A stretch of 64,000 bases of DNA, from assembly GCA_030848705.1 (NCBI GenBank), contig CM061243.1:99756436-99820435 (forward strand), read 5' to 3'. The first letter of the stretch is position 1, and every line of letters starts with the position of its first letter. A model generated the notes under the pieces. It made no database searches and was not told the DNA's origin. It saw nothing but the letters and a program-made list of their open reading frames with translations. Below, piece after piece: positions 47,018 to 57,990 of this stretch. A program made the position numbers and the translations under genes. Origin of the DNA: Heracleum sosnowskyi (lineage: Eukaryota > Streptophyta > Magnoliopsida > Apiales > Apiaceae).

Positions 47018-48387
47018 TGTTAGGTCCTGATAAGTTTGTAGAAGGGGGGTTGAATACAAACTATACCGTTTTATCGAATTTGTCCGTTAAATGATTTAAC
47101 TGTTTAGAACAAATTAGTGCGGAATAAAAACTGAAACAATATTCAAGTTAAATAGAAACTCTATTAAACTTGAGAGGTGTTACAATTCAGTGCACAGATT
47201 ACAAGGTTCTTGTTAAAACAAATCTAGAATAAATTCGACATGAATTTATCTATTTTTGTAATAAAAAGATCGAATACTAAAAAGTAGTTCGATTGAAATT
47301 CTAGGGATTATGATCCGCTAGATTGCCAAATGAATACAAGTAATCAAATTCTAATGGATTGGATATAACTTTGCTTATCAGAATTTATTACAAGAATTTA
47401 ATTCAGCTATGCAGTTGGTTCGCTTGAATGCAGAAGAGAGTAAATGAGAAGCTGTTTTCTTTTCTGTCTTTCAAAATGTTATGCTTCTGTGTCTTTTGAT
47501 CAAGTATATAACAAGTCACAGAATACATTTCTCACGCGCCAACCCACTTGCATTTCTATTCTGGAAGTACTATCCATTTACACTAATAGTACTCTCGGTA
47601 GTACTATCCTTTAGTACTGGTAGTACTATCGGTAGTACTAACATAGATAGTACTACTAGTACAAATTAGATAGTACTACTAGTATAAATAGACTTAGGAT
47701 AAAACAGATTTAATAAAATTCTACTTTTAATTAATTTAACAAATGAATTAATTCTATTAGAATTAATTCACTGATTAAATAAATTAAATAAATGACCCAA
47801 ATAATTTCATAAATAAATTAATTCTGAGAATTAATTTATACATTAAATTACTTAAGATCTAGATTGATTAATTTAATATATGAATTAATTCTGAAAGAAT
47901 TAATTCATAGATTAAATTAAATATCTTATAGAATAATATTAAAAGAGAATTAAACTAATTCTTAGAACCACTGAAATTGATGACGAACTTCCACTGACTG
48001 ACGTTGACACTCCATGTACTGTCTGGTTCATGAGCGACTAACTTTGATGGTTGTTCTTCATCTTTAACTTTAAGCTGTGATTCTTTTCTCCTTCTATTTA
48101 AACAAGGACTGTAACCTGTACTTTTTCCCGTCACACTTCTGAAACCTCTGACACTTTAAATAGATCCACTTTCTTGAATACTTCACTGAGGCTTGATCAA
48201 ATAAATGAACTTCTTCCAGTGTAGAATAACTTCAAGTCTGTAGATGACTTTAATCTACATTCTTTGACAGATATAACCTTCTGAGATTCCTGTGACATTT
48301 GATTTTTATTATTTACTTATTACATCTTAATTAAAGTTGAGTAGAATCCTCGGTGTATACAAATAGGCTTTAGACATATGCCTTTCA
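47018..48387 (-). repeat. 3' LTR of SIRE-B (family B)
   Basis: 1370 bp. Ends match LTR-A, but the variable middle carries AGTACTA cassettes (47568-47690) instead of GGAAGAC, and an AT-rich part with attaattctnnnagaattaat hairpins. Confidence 0.93.
47568..47690. repeat. TAGTACTA inverted-repeat cluster in LTR-B
   Basis: About ten sites such as ctatcggtagtact and gatagtactactagt; the identical cluster is in the other LTR at 52730-52852. AGTACT is itself palindromic. Confidence 0.88.
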
Positions 48388-48401
48388 ATCTCCCCCTATT
48401 T
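48388..48401 (-). other. Polypurine tract of SIRE-B
   Basis: Minus strand AAATAGGGGGAGAT abuts the LTR, as in SIRE-A. Confidence 0.85.
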
Positions 48402-48650
48402 GTTTGTTAGACAATAACAACCAAATACTCTAGAGGATAACTCAACTAAAACAAGAAAAGATAAGACTTTTAAGAGCCAAGCAAATAATAAAAAGTTCTG
48501 GATTAAATATAACAATATCCAGATTCAAACAGTAAAGATAAATACAAGATAGATGTTCCTCTAGACTGAACATATGAATACTTTTGCCTATCTTGATTTA
48601 CCTAGCTCTAAACATATAATAATTACAAATGAGCTAAACCTATCATGCCT

Positions 48651-50611
48651 TCAGTCTCTAATTTCACCTTCTTCAGCTTCTTGCAAGGTGACTAGAAGAT
48701 CTTTGTCAAGGACACGATCACTTTCAGAAACCACACCACTTGGCATTACTGGTTGATTGGTGATCTTCTTCAATCTATTCTTCATCTGAGCATATCTTGG
48801 AATTTTCTCCGTGCAGTAGTCTGAAATCATATCAGCAACTTCAGACTTCTCTACAGAAGCAAACCCAGAAGTTCTAAGAAGATTCTCCAACTTCACCAGT
48901 TGCATAGCAGTCTGTAGCTTCATGGAATCAGGATCCAGCCTCACTGTCTCTAACGTTGTACCTCTGTAGATTTTGACTTCATAAGGAAAATGTACAACTT
49001 GAGGACTGGCCTTCATAGCAGAATCTCTAAGCCGGTCATATAGAAGCTCATTCAAGCAAGAAGATCTCTTTACTTTACTCATCAGAATCCACAATTCAGA
49101 TAGAGATCTTCTTTGTAGAAGGTCAAGAGAAATGGTGAATGACCCTTCAAGAGCACTTGAGACATAGATGAACAGTTCTTGCCTTACTTGATCAAATGCA
49201 GACGTAATCCTTAAGATATCTTCCTTCAATGCCTTCATGTATAATGAATTGTCTGGATTAACAGTCCTGATCTTCTCAAGCAGCTTCAGAAAAGTAGCAT
49301 CATTGTTTGTGCCTCTCTGAGGGATATCAAACATCTCCCTTGCCTTATCCCATTTAAGTCCTTGCTTCATCCTAACATCCAATCTCCTTTCCTTGACATG
49401 AATACTATGAAGACGTTGTTTGTCTTCATGTTCAGCCTTTTGAATTTTCAGCTTCTGAGATATGATGTCGGAGACCTTGGCTTGCTCATCCTCCTTTCTC
49501 CTTAGCTCTGCTTGCTGTTTCTTCAACTCCTTTTGAAACAAAGGGTCAGGTGTATATAGATCAGCTTCATCTTCCCAATCATCAAAGTTGGCTGCCTCCT
49601 CAACCTCCTCCTCACCAAAAGCTTCTTCAGGTATGGTCTTCTGCAGATCACCAGATGTGTCAAAGTGGAAGTCATCCTGTTCACCATGGTAGTAGTAGGC
49701 ATCATCAAAAGCAGACTCCTCCACTGATTGTTTACCTTTCCCCTTATCTCCTCCAGAAGCTTCTCCAGCTTCCCTTTCTTCTCCTTTCTTCTCCTTCTCC
49801 CCCTTAGTTGAGGAATCCTCTACAGTTTGAGCTGTGGAAGCCCTAGGATTCACCTCAGTTGTTCTCCTTATGTCTCCTCTTTCCCTTCCATCTCTTCCTT
49901 CATCATCCTCATCATCCTTATCATCATCTCCCTCAAAGAATGTTCTTTGTTCTACAGTAGGTTGATGTGATTCCTTGATCATGTTGTACAGGTGCTTCAT
50001 CCCTTCATTAAGATGCTCCATTCCTCCTTCAATCCTAGATATCCTTTGCTCATTAAACCTCTGGTTTTCATCAGATGTTTGCAGAATAAAGTCCACCTTG
50101 GTAGAAATAGCAGCAATCTCCTTGACACTCTCCGATATCTGAGCATTTGACGTTATAATATCAGAGATGTCTGAAGCCACCAGTACTTGAGATTGTTGGA
50201 TTGAATTCAGCCTCGGGAGTAGATTATCCTTTAGTCCTTCCAGGTCATCTTTCACAGTACCCAGCTGATTTGATACAGAGGTGGTAGATTGTGCAACCAC
50301 TTGTGCTTTCAGAAGATTGTTCTCAGCCTGGGTTTCTTGTAACTTCCTTTGTAACTCAGCTAGTTGGTTCAACAAAGCAGTGTTTGTGTCAGTGTGTGCA
50401 CTCACCTCAATTGCTCTCAGTGGTGTTTCACTCAACTCACGTGCTTGTGTTTCACTCGGTGTTTGATTCATATCTCTCACCACTAACTGTCTGTCAAGAT
50501 TCTCAGTAGATGTACCTGCAGGAAAAATCACCCTAGCCCCTTCAAGAGAGGTCAGTGGTGGTGCAATGGGAGTTCGCAATTCCCGATCCCTGAATGAGTC
50601 TGTCAAAATAT
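48651..50611 (-). pseudogene. C-terminal half of the env-position ORF in SIRE-B, frame open
   Basis: Corresponds to SIRE-A 40199-38245, about 650 codons without a stop: coiled coil (LAELQRKLQETQAENNLLKA), acidic stretch (FEGDDDKDDEDDEG), then a Lys/Glu helix-rich end (HEDKQRLHSIHVKERRLDVR). It has no start of its own. Upstream the open frame runs on through out-of-frame linker sequence for about 80 codons with a chance start. It has Gln where SIRE-A has its second stop. Differences from SIRE-A are mostly single residues. Function unknown. Confidence 0.8.
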
Positions 50612-50900
50612 TTGACTTTAAGCAGTGATTCACTTTGATGTTGTGAGTGACTAGCTGATCCTTCATTTGCTCCCCCTGAGTTGTTGCCTGTTTGCCTTGA
50701 TGATCCTTCTCCAGTGCTGGTGGTATCTCCATTGTTACCAGTGTTTCCACCACCATCACCAGGATCATTATCATCATTGTTATTATCATTACCAGCAATA
50801 ACTTCAGGTGGGGCTTCATCATCTGATTCTGAGTCTGGCAAGTTATCAAACTTCAGCTTCTCAGATGAATCTTCTTTTTGGATATTAGGGAACTAGGTGT
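50612..50900 (-). pseudogene. Pol linker scrap in SIRE-B joined through an LTR patch
   Basis: The acidic Asn/Gly/Ser-rich linker between integrase and RT (SESDDEAPPEVIAG ... SHSQHQSE), corresponding to SIRE-A 44640-44900. At 50612-50637 a stretch of about 20 bp (gactttaagcagtgattcact) belongs to LTR-A (37665-37685) and bridges linker and env-position ORF. The linker and the env-position ORF are in different frames. Confidence 0.8.
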
Positions 50901-51038
50901 CATCAAATGTAACATTGATGTTCTTATTGACGGATAACATTTCTTGATTTCAAACAGGCCATATCCTCAGTTATACCCTTGCTGTTATCTCCAAAGGTAA
51001 GCACTGGGCCAGCTTTCACAATCATATCTGATAGCAAT
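50901..51038 (-). pseudogene. Integrase-end and protease scraps in SIRE-B
   Basis: Two pol pieces: up to about 50925 matches SIRE-A 44901-44945; from about 50935 it matches the protease at 46020-46125 (KAGPVLTFGDNSKGI). The whole integrase core is deleted between them. The protease piece runs directly into the PBS position of an LTR-A copy. Confidence 0.75.
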
Positions 51039-52148
51039 TGTTAGGTCCTGATAAGTTTGTAGAAGGGGGGTTGAATACAAACTATACCGTTTTATCGAAT
51101 TTGTCCGTTAAATGATTTAACTGTTTAGAACAAATTAGTGCGGAATAAAAACTGAAACAATATTCAAGTTAAATAGAAACTCTATTAAACTTGAGAGGTG
51201 TTACAATTCAGTGCACAGATTACAAGGTTCTTGTTAAAACAAATCTAGAATAAATTCGACATGAATTTATCTATTTTTGTAATAAAAAGGATCGAATACT
51301 AAAAAGTAGTTCGATATAAAATCTAGGGATTATGATCCGCTAGAAAGTCAAAGCAGTACAAGTGAAATGATTCTTATGGATTAAATGTTAAGAACAAATC
51401 AAGAACTAATTCACTTGATGAAATTTGAAGCTTTTCCGTTGAGAGAATTTAAGACAGTTGAGGAATGAAATGTTAAAGTGCTCTGCCTCTTTTTCTTTCT
51501 GTTGGAATTGTAATATGTGAATTAATTGGTGGCCAATTGTCTTCTGTCTTCTTTATATCATTTGCTTTTCTTTAAGTTGACCACGTGCAATCCACTTTAT
51601 CAGAAGTGAATTAAGCCTTGGAAGACTTGCAGGAAAACAATCAAATAACCTTTGGAAGACTTTCGGGAAGACAAGAAATGAGTAGGGAAGACAACCGGGA
51701 AGACAGTGCTTGGCCTAGGAAGACAATCGGGAAGACTCACTTGTGAGTCTTCCTAGTTCATTTATCTAAGTCTTCCTAGTTCAAACCTAAGTCTTCCTAG
51801 TTCATTTTTATTCTAACTTAAATAATTAACTAAATAAATTATGTATTAAATTAATTCTTTACAGAATTAATTTAATAAATAATATACTTGATAGTATTAA
51901 TTATTTATAATAGAATAAATAGAATTAGTTGACTTCTCAATTAATTTCTTTTTATTCTAATTTAAATAATTAACTAAATAAATTATGTATTAAATTAATT
52001 CTTTACAGAATTAATTTAATAAATAATTTACTCAATAGTATTAATTATTTATAAGAGAATAAATAGAATTAATTGACTTCTCACTTAATTCCAGAATCAC
52101 TAAAAACTTAAATAAATAACAAACACAATAGTACGTTGACACTCGATG
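51039..52148 (-). repeat. Truncated family-A LTR inside SIRE-B
   Basis: 1110 bp starting tgttaggtcc; it ends abruptly at cactcgatg, where full LTR-A continues cactgtctgg. It contains a tandem duplication of 143 bp (51808-51950, 51951-52093) not found in the SIRE-A LTRs, so it came from another family-A copy. The GGAAGAC cluster is at about 51650-51800. Confidence 0.88.
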
Positions 52149-52179
52149 GCCAGCTTTCACAATCATCTCTGATACCAAT
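52149..52179 (-). other. SIRE-B PBS fused to a protease scrap
   Basis: Minus strand from the LTR: AT, then TGGTATCAGAG (52167-52177), then ATGATTGTGAAAGCTGGCC, which is protease code. Leader and gag are missing; the join is at TATCAGA. Confidence 0.85.
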
Positions 52180-53549
52180 TGTTAGGTCCTGATAAGTTTG
52201 TAGAAGGGGGGTTGAATACAAACTATACCGTTTTATCGAATTTGTCCGTTAAATGATTTAACTGTTTAGAACAAATTAGTGCGGAATAAAAACTGAAACA
52301 ATATTCAAGTTAAATAGAAACTCTATTAAACTTGAGAGGTGTTACAATTCAGTGCACAGATTACAAGGTTCTTGTTAAAACAAATCTAGAATAAATTCGA
52401 CATGAATTTATCTATTTTTGTAATAAAAAGATCGAATACTAAAAAGTAGTTCGATTGAAATTCTAGGGATTATGATCCGCTAGATTGCCAAATGAATACA
52501 AGTAATCAAATTCTAATGGATTGGATATAACTTTGCTTATCAGAATTTATTACAAGAATTTAATTCAGCTATGCAGTTGGTTCGCTTGAATGCAGAAGAG
52601 AGTAAATGAGAAGCTGTTTTCTTTTCTGTCTTTCAAAATGTTATGCTTCTGTGTCTTTTGATCAAGTATATAACAAGTCACAGAATACATTTCTCACGCG
52701 CCAACCCACTTGCATTTCTATTCTGGAAGTACTATCCATTTACACTAATAGTACTCTCGGTAGTACTATCCTTTAGTACTGGTAGTACTATCGGTAGTAC
52801 TAACATAGATAGTACTACTAGTACAAATTAGATAGTACTACTAGTATAAATAGACTTAGGATAAAACAGATTTAATAAAATTCTACTTTTAATTAATTTA
52901 ACAAATGAATTAATTCTATTAGAATTAATTCACTGATTAAATAAATTAAATAAATGACCCAAATAATTTCATAAATAAATTAATTCTGAGAATTAATTTA
53001 TACATTAAATTACTTAAGATCTAGATTGATTAATTTAATATATGAATTAATTCTGAAAGAATTAATTCATAGATTAAATTAAATATCTTATAGAATAATA
53101 TTAAAAGAGAATTAAACTAATTCTTAGAACCACTGAAATTGATGACGAACTTCCACTGACTGACGTTGACACTCCATGTACTGTCTGGTTCATGAGCGAC
53201 TAACTTTGATGGTTGTTCTTCATCTTTAACTTTAAGCTGTGATTCTTTTCTCCTTCTATTTAAACAAGGACTGTAACCTGTACTTTTTCCCGTCACACTT
53301 CTGAAACCTCTGACACTTTAAATAGATCCACTTTCTTGAATACTTCACTGAGGCTTGATCAAATAAATGAACTTCTTCCAGTGTAGAATAACTTCAAGTC
53401 TGTAGATGACTTTAATCTACATTCTTTGACAGATATAACCTTCTGAGATTCCTGTGACATTTGATTTTTATTATTTACTTATTACATCTTAATTAAAGTT
53501 GAGTAGAATCCTCGGTGTATACAAATAGGCTTTAGACATATGCCTTTCA
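52180..53549 (-). repeat. 5' LTR of SIRE-B (family B)
   Basis: 1370 bp, same length as 47018-48387 and identical by eye. The cassette cluster is at 52730-52852. Confidence 0.93.
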
Positions 53550-55002
53550 AACATTTAACCCTATTCTCAAGAAAAGCTATTTTCTCAACAAGTTCATCCT
53601 GATTAACATGCACTAGTTTTAATTCTTTTATCTCATTTTCAAGATTTGTGTTCAAAAGAATTATTCTATCATTTTCAGTGCGAGCACATTCTAAGGTGCC
53701 ACCAAGATGACGAATCATTTCAGTATCAGTAAACATTACCTCTGACATGACATGTGTGCAGATGAAGTGCTTGCCTCATTAGCCACTAAAGCAAGGTTCC
53801 CAATCTCACCTGCTTCTTCATCACTGTCAGTGTCATCCCAACTCTTTCCTTCAGCAACATAAGCTTTCCCAATCTTGTTCTTCTTGCTAGAATCAAATGT
53901 GTTTCTAGTCACTTGCTTTGGCTTTCTGCACTCAGTAGCAAAGTGACCCAACTCATTACAATTGTAGCATCTGATTGTGCTCCTTTCCACAGTTCCAGTT
54001 TTGTAGCCACCCCTTGAGCCACTTGAAGAGGAAGATCCACCTCTCTGAAATCTGGGTCTGAACTTATGATTGGGATTCCTCTTGAATCTGAACTTCCCAA
54101 ACTTTCTGACTATCAAAGCCAAATCACTATCCTCCAGCTGATCAAGTTCTTCTAAGGAATAGAAGTCACCACCAGATTGATCAATGGATGTTAATCCATA
54201 TTCAGCATCAATAACATTCATGTTAGAACTGGAAGGTTGAACATGCTTCACTTCCAGTTTCTGTGGGACTTCAGCAGCCAATGCAGTAGAGGTACCAACA
54301 ATCTTCCCAGTTCCATACAGCTCCCTTTGTTGAATCTGCTCCAGCTCATAGGTCTTCAGAACACCATACAATCTCTCCAAAGAAATTTCATTCATATCTC
54401 TTGCTTATCTAATGGCAGAAATTTTGTGCTCCAAATGAGGTGGAAGTGTAAGAAGGAACTTCTTGTTAATCTCCTTGTTGGTGTAGTGCTTCCCATTGAG
54501 ATTCAGATCATTTATTTAATTTGTTATATCTCTCAAAAACCTGAGAGATACCTTCACCAGTGTTTGATCTGAAATGCTCATATTGTGAGGTGAGAATCTC
54601 CAGCATATTCTCCCTAACTTCCTCTGTCCCCTCATTGATTATCTCTATAGTTGCCCAAATGTGTTTAGCAGTATCACAGTTGAGAACATGATTATGCATG
54701 ATTGGATCAAGACAATCAATAAGGATCAACTGAAGACAGGAATCCAAGGTAACATCCTCTTTCTCATCAGGAGTGTAATCCTTGGCATCTTTAGGGTACA
54801 TTCTGGCAGCCCTAGTCACAACATTATTCTCAATGAGTTCTCCCTCAATAATCATAGGGACTTTAGGACCGTTCTTCAGCACATCAATGTATTTAGGATT
54901 TGCAACCTTAAGAAATAGAAGCATTTTCTTCTTCCACATTGGATAATGCTCCTTGCTGAACATAGGGATTTTGACAGTACCAACTTTCTGTGTAGTAGAC
55001 AT
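53550..55002 (-). pseudogene. SIRE-A gag, N-terminal part, frameshifted
   Basis: ATG at 55002, about 90 bases after the PBS. UBN2-type capsid region (MFSKEHYPMWKKKMLLFL near residue 15, SCLQLILIDCLDPIMHNHVL near 95). A one-base gain near 54517 and a TAA near 54410 break it. The frame resumes with YGVLKTYELEQIQQRE, an Arg-rich segment and the knuckle CYNCNELGHFATEC (near 53950). Another small insertion near 53745 shifts the frame again. SIRE-C has the undamaged sequence at the first, second and last sites. SIRE-B interrupts the gene at 53549. Confidence 0.88.
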
Positions 55003-55093
55003 CTTTTGAGATTTTTAGGAATAAGATAAAAAATCAGAGTTTAAAAGAAAAATCTCAAAACAATTGGATCTTTGATTTGTATATCAATCAAAA

Positions 55094-55106
55094 GGCTCTG
55101 ATACCA
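55094..55106 (-). other. Primer binding site of SIRE-A
   Basis: Minus strand TGGTATCAGAGCC, two bases from the LTR; initiator-Met tRNA type. Confidence 0.92.
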
Positions 55107-55108
55107 TT

Positions 55109-56433
55109 TGTTAGGTCCTGATAAGTTTGTAGAAGGGGGGTTGAATACAAACTATACCGTTTTATCGAAATTTGTTCGTTTAAGATTAAACAATTTTAGA
55201 ACAAATTAATGCGGAATAAAAACTGAAACAATATTCAAGTTAAATAGAAACTCTATTAAACTTGAGGAGTGTTACAACTTTGATCACTGATTACAAAGAA
55301 CTTAATAAAACAAATCTAGAATAAATTCGACATGAATTTATCTATTTTTGTAATAAAAAGGATCGAATACTAAAAAGTAGTTCGATATAAAATCTAGGGA
55401 TTATGATCCGCTAGAAAGCTAAAGCAGTACAAGAGAACTGATTCTTATGGATTAAATGTTAAGAATCAATACAAGAATTAAATCTCTGATAGAAATTGAA
55501 TGCTTAGCAGTTGAGAAATAAAGACATGTGAAGGAATGTAATGCTTTTTGTTCTCTTGTGTCTTTTGTAATGTTTCTTCTGTATGTCTTGTTTAATGTCA
55601 ACTGCCTTTCTATTTAAACTAATTGCATTTCTATATTCAACCCACGTGCAAGTCATTTCACAGAAATTAGATTGCACTAGGAAGACTTACAGAATAACAA
55701 TTAATTATGTCTTGGAAGACAATCGGGAAGACAAGAAATGTATTAGGAAGACAATCGGTAAGACTTATATTTACTCTAGGAAGACAATCGGGAAGACTCA
55801 CTTGTGAGTCTTCCTAGTTAAATAAACTGAGTCTTCCTAGTTTAAATCTAAGTCTTCCTAGTTCATTTTTATTCTAATTTAAATAATTAACTAAATAAAT
55901 TATGTATTAATTTAATTCTTTGCAGAATTAAATTAATAAATAATATACTTAATAATATTAATTATTTATAAGAGAATAAATAGAATTAGTTGCCTTCACA
56001 ATTAATTCCAGAATCACTAAAAACTTAGATAAATAACAAACACAATAGTACGTTGACACTCGATGCACTGTCTGGTTCATGAGTGACTAACGACAATGTC
56101 TGTTCTTTATCTATTTGACTTTAAGCAGTGATTCACTTCCTTCTCATTCAAGAACTCCGTAATCAGTATCTTTTTCTGTCACCACTTGAAATCTCTGTCA
56201 CTTTAATAAATCCACTGAGCTTGAATACTTCATTGAGGCTTGATCAATAAATTGAGCTTCTTTCAATGTAGAATCACTTCAAGTCTGTAGATGACTTTAA
56301 TCTTCAATCTTTGACAGATATAACCTTCTGAGATTCCTGTGACAATTGATTTTTATTATTTACTTATTACATCTTAATTAAAGTTGAGTAGAATCCTCGG
56401 TGTTTACAAATAGGACTAGACATATGCCTTTCA
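55109..56433 (-). repeat. 5' LTR of SIRE-A (family A)
   Basis: 1325 bp, matching 36683-37980. The cassette cluster is at 55676-55865, including the 11-bp stem 55791-55801/55804-55814. Confidence 0.92.
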
Positions 56434-56438
56434 CAGAA

Positions 56439-56461
56439 AGAGGGAAATTTTTACGAAGGCA
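56439..56461 (-). pseudogene. Displaced piece of the Tat antisense gene
   Basis: These 23 bases between the right end of SIRE-A (with its duplication 56434-56438) and the left end of SIRE-C continue the exon that breaks off at 36682, in frame, for about eight codons upstream. They prove that both SIREs sit in the same gene. Confidence 0.75.
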
Positions 56462-57884
56462 TAAAAGGCATTTGTTTAAGCCTATTAATATTCCGAGGAA
56501 ACAACTTAATTTAAACAAGTATGTAATAAGTAAATAATAAGTTAATATGTCACAGGAATCTCAGAGAGTTTAATCTGTCAAGAGAATGAAGAACCAAAGT
56601 CATCTACAGACTTGAAGTTATTCTACATTGAAAGAAGTTCAATTTATTGTTCAAGCCTCAGTGAAGTATTCAAGTAAGTGGATTTATTATAGTGACAGAG
56701 ATTTCCAGTTGGTGACGGAAGAAGTACAGGATACAGAGTTTAGTCAAAGCTAAAGAAAAGAAGCCACAGCTTTAAATGTTTTAAAGATGAAGAATTATCA
56801 TTGAAGTCAGTTATTCATGAAACCAGACAGTGCATCGAATGACGACATCAATCAGTGGAATTCAATCATCTATATTCAGTGGTTTTCAGAAGATAGAGTA
56901 ATGCAAGGATTTAAAATTATCTTATTTAATTTATTAATTAAATTTAATTAATAAATTAATTCTATCAGAATTAATTTATTTATTAAATTAGTTATGTTAG
57001 TAGTTTAAATTATTTATTAAATTAATTCTATAAAAGAATTAATTTAATCTAGAATTTAATATATCTATTAAATTAAAAGGATTTTCTTTTAGAATCTCGG
57101 TATGACCTGTTTAGTAAACTCGGTATGACCTAGTGTTTTAACACCTTAGGTTCTATCGAGTTATATTGAGGTCATACCATTCAATTTGTGTCAGGTCATA
57201 CATATCACTTTCTCTTGGTCATACCGAGAGTTGGTGAAAGTTCCCTTGGTCATACCGGACATTTTCTTGTAGGTCATACTGGTCATACAAGGTTCTACCG
57301 AGTTATTTTTGCAGGTCATACAAGTGTATGATTTGTTTTATTAAATCTTTATGATTTAATAAACAGGTCATACAAGGCTTTTATGATTTGTATTAAAGAC
57401 TTGGCAGAATAGACAGAAGAAGTCAGTTGAACGAAAAGAAACAGATTGAAGCATTTACTCTCAAGAACACAAGAAGCCATTAATATCATTTCTTCTCAAG
57501 CAATTAATTCTAGTTTGTATTGTTAAATCCAAACCACTAGAAGTTGATTACTTGTATTGCTTTGATCATCTAGCGGATTTTTATCCCTAGAATTTATCTC
57601 GAACTTGCTTTTAGCATTCGATCTTTTTATTACAAATATTAGAAAAGTTCATGTCGAATTTATTCTAAATTTGTATTAATTAGTTTGAGATAAATACTTT
57701 GTAATCCATATTGTATTTTCAACACCCTTCAAGTTTAATATAAGTTATATTTAACTTGAATCTTGTTTCATTTATATTCCGCATTAATTTGTTCTATATT
57801 GTTTAATTTATTCAAGAACAAATTTCGATTAAACGGTATAGTTTGTATTCAACCCCCCTTCTACAAACTTATCAGGACCTAACA
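56462..57884 (+). repeat. 5' LTR of SIRE-C (family C)
   Basis: 1423 bp. The ends align with reversed LTR-A/B (aaaggcatttgtttaagcc at the start; cttctacaaacttatcagga near the end, followed by cctaaca). The middle 57096-57378 is unrelated and holds the GGTATGACC cassettes. The left boundary is by alignment because the partner LTR is outside the window. Confidence 0.8.
57096..57378. repeat. GGTATGACC/GGTCATACC cluster in LTR-C
   Basis: About ten half-sites in both orientations (ctcggtatgacctgtt, aggtcatacc, ggtcataccgag and so on). Confidence 0.88.
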
Positions 57885-57886
57885 AT

Positions 57887-57898
57887 TGGCATCAGAGC
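57887..57898 (+). other. Primer binding site of SIRE-C
   Basis: tggcatcagagc, two bases after the LTR; one base different from the canonical tggtatcagagc of SIRE-A. Confidence 0.85.
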
Positions 57899-57990
57899 CT
57901 TTTGATTGATATACAAATCAAAGATCCAATTGTTTTGAGATTTTTCTTTTAAACTCTGATTTTTTATCTTATTCCTAAAAATCTCAAAAG

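Larger units (their letters stand above)
47018..53549 (-). mobile_element. SIRE-B: non-autonomous Sirevirus deletion derivative nested in SIRE-A gag
   Basis: LTRs of 1370 bp each (47018-48387, 52180-53549) look identical wherever compared. Flanking duplication aacat (47013-47017 and 53550-53554). The interior, minus-ward, is: PBS fused to a protease scrap, a truncated family-A LTR, protease and linker scraps, the C-terminal half of the env-position ORF, and a purine tract. It has no gag, integrase, RT or RNase H. It is the youngest insertion in the window and was mobilised in trans. Confidence 0.93.
36683..56433 (-). mobile_element. SIRE-A: Sirevirus-like copia element, minus strand, with nested insert
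   Basis: LTRs 55109-56433 (5') and 36683-37980 (3'); flanking duplication cagaa (36678-36682, 56434-56438). Minus-ward order: PBS, gag, protease, integrase, RT, RNase H, a 1.2-kb spacer, a long extra ORF in env-like position, purine tract, LTR. Own length is about 13.2 kb without the nested SIRE-B. A large gag with a single knuckle and a post-pol ORF fit the SIRE/Maximus lineage. The LTRs differ by only about four substitutions and small indels, yet gag, pol and the extra ORF all carry disabling changes. Confidence 0.92.
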
